Shown here one piece after another: positions 16,992 to 18,414 of a stretch of DNA of 18,414 nucleotides (position 1 is the first letter of the stretch; every line of letters begins with the position of its first letter). This stretch comes from Chrysochromulina parva (lineage: Eukaryota; Haptophyta; Prymnesiales; Chrysochromulinaceae): positions 1 through 18,414 of the forward strand of contig PJAB01000990.1 in the NCBI GenBank assembly GCA_002887195.1, in the 5' to 3' direction. The notes beneath the pieces were generated by a model. The model was given only the letters and a program-made list of their open reading frames with translations. It did not search any database and was not told where the DNA came from. A program made the translations under genes and the position numbers.

Positions 16992-17990
16992 ATGAGCGCA
17001 ACGCGTCTCGCTCTCTCGATGCTCCTTCTGGTCTACGACTCCCCCGCGCGCGGCAAGCGGTTGTCTTCAGCGGGCACACACGAGCTGGAACACTTCCAGC
17101 AGTCGTTCTACGATAGTGTACGAAAGACATTGGGGTGTCGACCAGGCCCTCAAAAGGGGAAAGGGCGCCGCATTGTGATTATCGACGTTGGGAGCAACAA
17201 TGGTGACTGGTCGCGCAGCATGGCTCACGACGTCTTGAACCTCCCGTGCGTGACGGCATTGCGCCGGAAGAGTGTGCGATTCATTATGGTGGAGCCACAG
17301 CAAATATTCCACAGTCGGCTCAGGGCCTTGGCCACTGAATGTGACAAACAGGGCAGCCATGGTCTCCTGCTGCCATTTGCTGCATGGACGTCCAACACAA
17401 CGCTAAACCTCACAACGCCGGTTCGCGGTGTCGGCCACACATCTCAGATGGCACAGACGACTGCTGATCACGAGGCGACGATTTCCTGCTCCGGTTGCAG
17501 TGTCACTCGGGTTGTTGAGACACCAGCGATCGACTTGGCTGAGTTCCTGCTGCAGACGCTTGAAGAGACCGACGTGGCGCTTTTGAAGCTGGATATTGAA
17601 GGTAGTGAATATAAGTTGCTACCACGGCTAGTGACGAGTGGTGCCTTGTGCAGGCTGTCGTTCCTGCAAGTCGAGTGGCACTTGCACATCTTGCCACAAG
17701 AAAAGAGGCTCGCCGGTGTTGCGCTCAAGCAATCTTTGAGGATGCTTTCGGAAGCGTGTCCGAATCCAACACGCATACTCGATGAAGAGTATCGACTTAT
17801 TAACTGGGGAAAGCCCGTACCCGGCCTCCTTGACGAGGTTGCGCGTCATATACCCAACGGCACGACGCGCGGAGGGTTTGGCTATTACTCGTACAAGACT
17901 CGGAAGGGACTCCAGGTGAACTTCACGATGGACGTGCTGAAGCTCGCGTCGGGTAGGTCTTCGAGGGTGACCATGATGAATGGCAAGTGA
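16992..17990 (+). CDS. FkbM-family SAM-dependent methyltransferase
   Basis: This 332-aa protein has the S-adenosylmethionine-binding motif IVIIDVGSNNGDWS (D65 to G71), a second acidic element FIMVEPQQIFHSRL after the next strand, and the family-typical VALLKLDIEGSEYKLL (D201, E203, G204, E206). FkbM-type enzymes O-methylate sugars or other hydroxyl groups; the acceptor here is unknown. A short hydrophobic N-terminus (LALSMLLLVY, residues 6-15) could be a signal anchor, which with an N-x-T sequon would fit the ER or Golgi, but this is weak. Single exon, first ATG at 16992. Base composition is less GC-rich than the Rieske and ARM genes, like the glycosyltransferase-like gene at 9960-10982. Divergent from the Rieske gene; no repeat array follows its stop. 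Confidence 0.85.
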   Translation: MSATRLALSMLLLVYDSPARGKRLSSAGTHELEHFQQSFYDSVRKTLGCRPGPQKGKGRRIVIIDVGSNNGDWSRSMAHDVLNLPCVTALRRKSVRFIMVEPQQIFHSRLRALATECDKQGSHGLLLPFAAWTSNTTLNLTTPVRGVGHTSQMAQTTADHEATISCSGCSVTRVVETPAIDLAEFLLQTLEETDVALLKLDIEGSEYKLLPRLVTSGALCRLSFLQVEWHLHILPQEKRLAGVALKQSLRMLSEACPNPTRILDEEYRLINWGKPVPGLLDEVARHIPNGTTRGGFGYYSYKTRKGLQVNFTMDVLKLASGRSSRVTMMNGK

Positions 17991-18284
17991 GCAGCCCCAG
18001 CCGTCTTCTGAGAAGTTCACCTCCTATGAGTACGGTATCGAATGTTTTGCACTTGTTAAATGATTCGTCGTCGTGTGACAACGGTAGTCCGCGTGTGGGG
18101 ACTGGAATCACTGGTGTCGTCGAGTCGGATCAGAACTCAAAGCGCTTGAATCACGTGGCGCTTGTGTAGTCCGTAGAAGGAGGATCCGCGGCCTCTCGTA
18201 ACGGGAACCGGCTCCATTTGAGCTATTTCACATACGATACGCGAGAAACTACATCATGATGTTCATGTGCTTTTGTTCAAGTAA

Positions 18285-18350
18285 GTCGGGTCCAGGATTC
18301 AAACCAGTGACCGCACGACACCGCCCGACCGCCTTAACCTCCGTCCCGAC
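18285..18350 (-). ncRNA. tRNA-derived remnant or SINE-like element
   Basis: On the minus strand the 66-nt segment starts GTCGGGA and ends ACCCGAC, which pair over six bases like an acceptor stem. Inside are GGTTAAGGCG, matching the D-loop end of many Leu/Ser tRNAs, and GGTTTGAATCC, a one-mismatch polymerase III B box in T-arm position. No anticodon stem folds and the T stem has two mismatches, so it is not a working tRNA. A degraded tRNA or the head of a tRNA-derived SINE fits better. Confidence 0.35.
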
Positions 18351-18383
18351 CGCCGTCTCTCGGCGCCTCACACTCAGGGACTC

Positions 18384-18410
18384 AGAGCTCGGCCTCACAA
18401 GGCCAGCTCT
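18384..18410. other. Stem-loop with 11-bp stem
   Basis: AGAGCT-c-GGCCT pairs with AGGCC-AGCTCT around a CACA loop, leaving one bulged C. It lies about 400 bp after the FkbM stop and near the window edge. It could be an RNA structure of an unseen neighbour; function unknown. Confidence 0.45.
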
Positions 18411-18414
18411 CGGG

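Larger units (their letters stand above)
17991..18414. other. Intergenic tail without a protein gene
   Basis: The region holds the 3' end of the FkbM gene, an AT-richer stretch to about 18290, then a GC-rich part with a tRNA-like remnant (18285-18350) and a hairpin (18384-18410). No open frame of convincing composition was found. Confidence 0.5.

Noticed and set aside
18285..18350. Functional tRNA gene
   Set aside because: No anticodon stem-loop can be folded, the T stem has two mismatches and total length is too short, so only a tRNA-derived remnant is proposed.

Overview
The window looks like nuclear DNA of a GC-rich single-celled alga. A haptophyte of the Emiliania/Chrysochromulina/Prymnesium type is my best guess, with a pelagophyte or similar stramenopile as the alternative. 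This is inferred from GT-AG introns, long alanine- and glycine-rich armadillo (ARM) proteins, eukaryotic sterol-type membrane enzymes, and the absence of bacterial operons or ribosome-binding sites. No marker gene fixes the lineage.

Layout. (1) Positions 10-9065, minus strand: one gene for a giant ARM-repeat protein. I rebuilt it as six exons (9065-7643, 7378-6825, 6674-6111, 5938-5738, 5659-413, 297-10). Every junction keeps the frame, giving 8277 coding nt (about 2758 aa). All five introns are filled with degenerate tandem repeats of roughly 10-12 bp. Intron 5 also carries copies of both exon edges next to it. (2) 9261-9755, plus: a tryparedoxin/nucleoredoxin-like protein, divergent from the ARM gene. 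(3) 9960-10982, minus: a lower-GC gene for a glycosyltransferase-like protein of unknown function. (4) 11448-12548, plus: a sterol desaturase / fatty acid hydroxylase family membrane enzyme. (5) 12945-14252, plus: a multi-pass membrane protein resembling DUF7802. (6) 15213-16772, minus: a Rieske oxygenase resembling Neverland/DAF-36 cholesterol 7-desaturase. (7) 16992-17990, plus: a lower-GC FkbM-type methyltransferase, divergent from the Rieske gene. (8) 17991-18414: no gene, but a tRNA-like remnant and a hairpin.

Two themes stand out. First, two putative sterol-modifying enzymes flank an uncharacterised membrane protein within about 5.4 kb, a possible sterol neighbourhood. Second, tandem repeats are tied to gene structure: they fill introns, they include exon-junction copies that look like intron birth by AG|GT duplication, a shared intron 3'-end module recurs, and two separate genes have 3' tandem arrays whose first unit encodes the last codons and the stop codon. 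The other genes look like ordinary single-exon genes, with no operon-like coupling.
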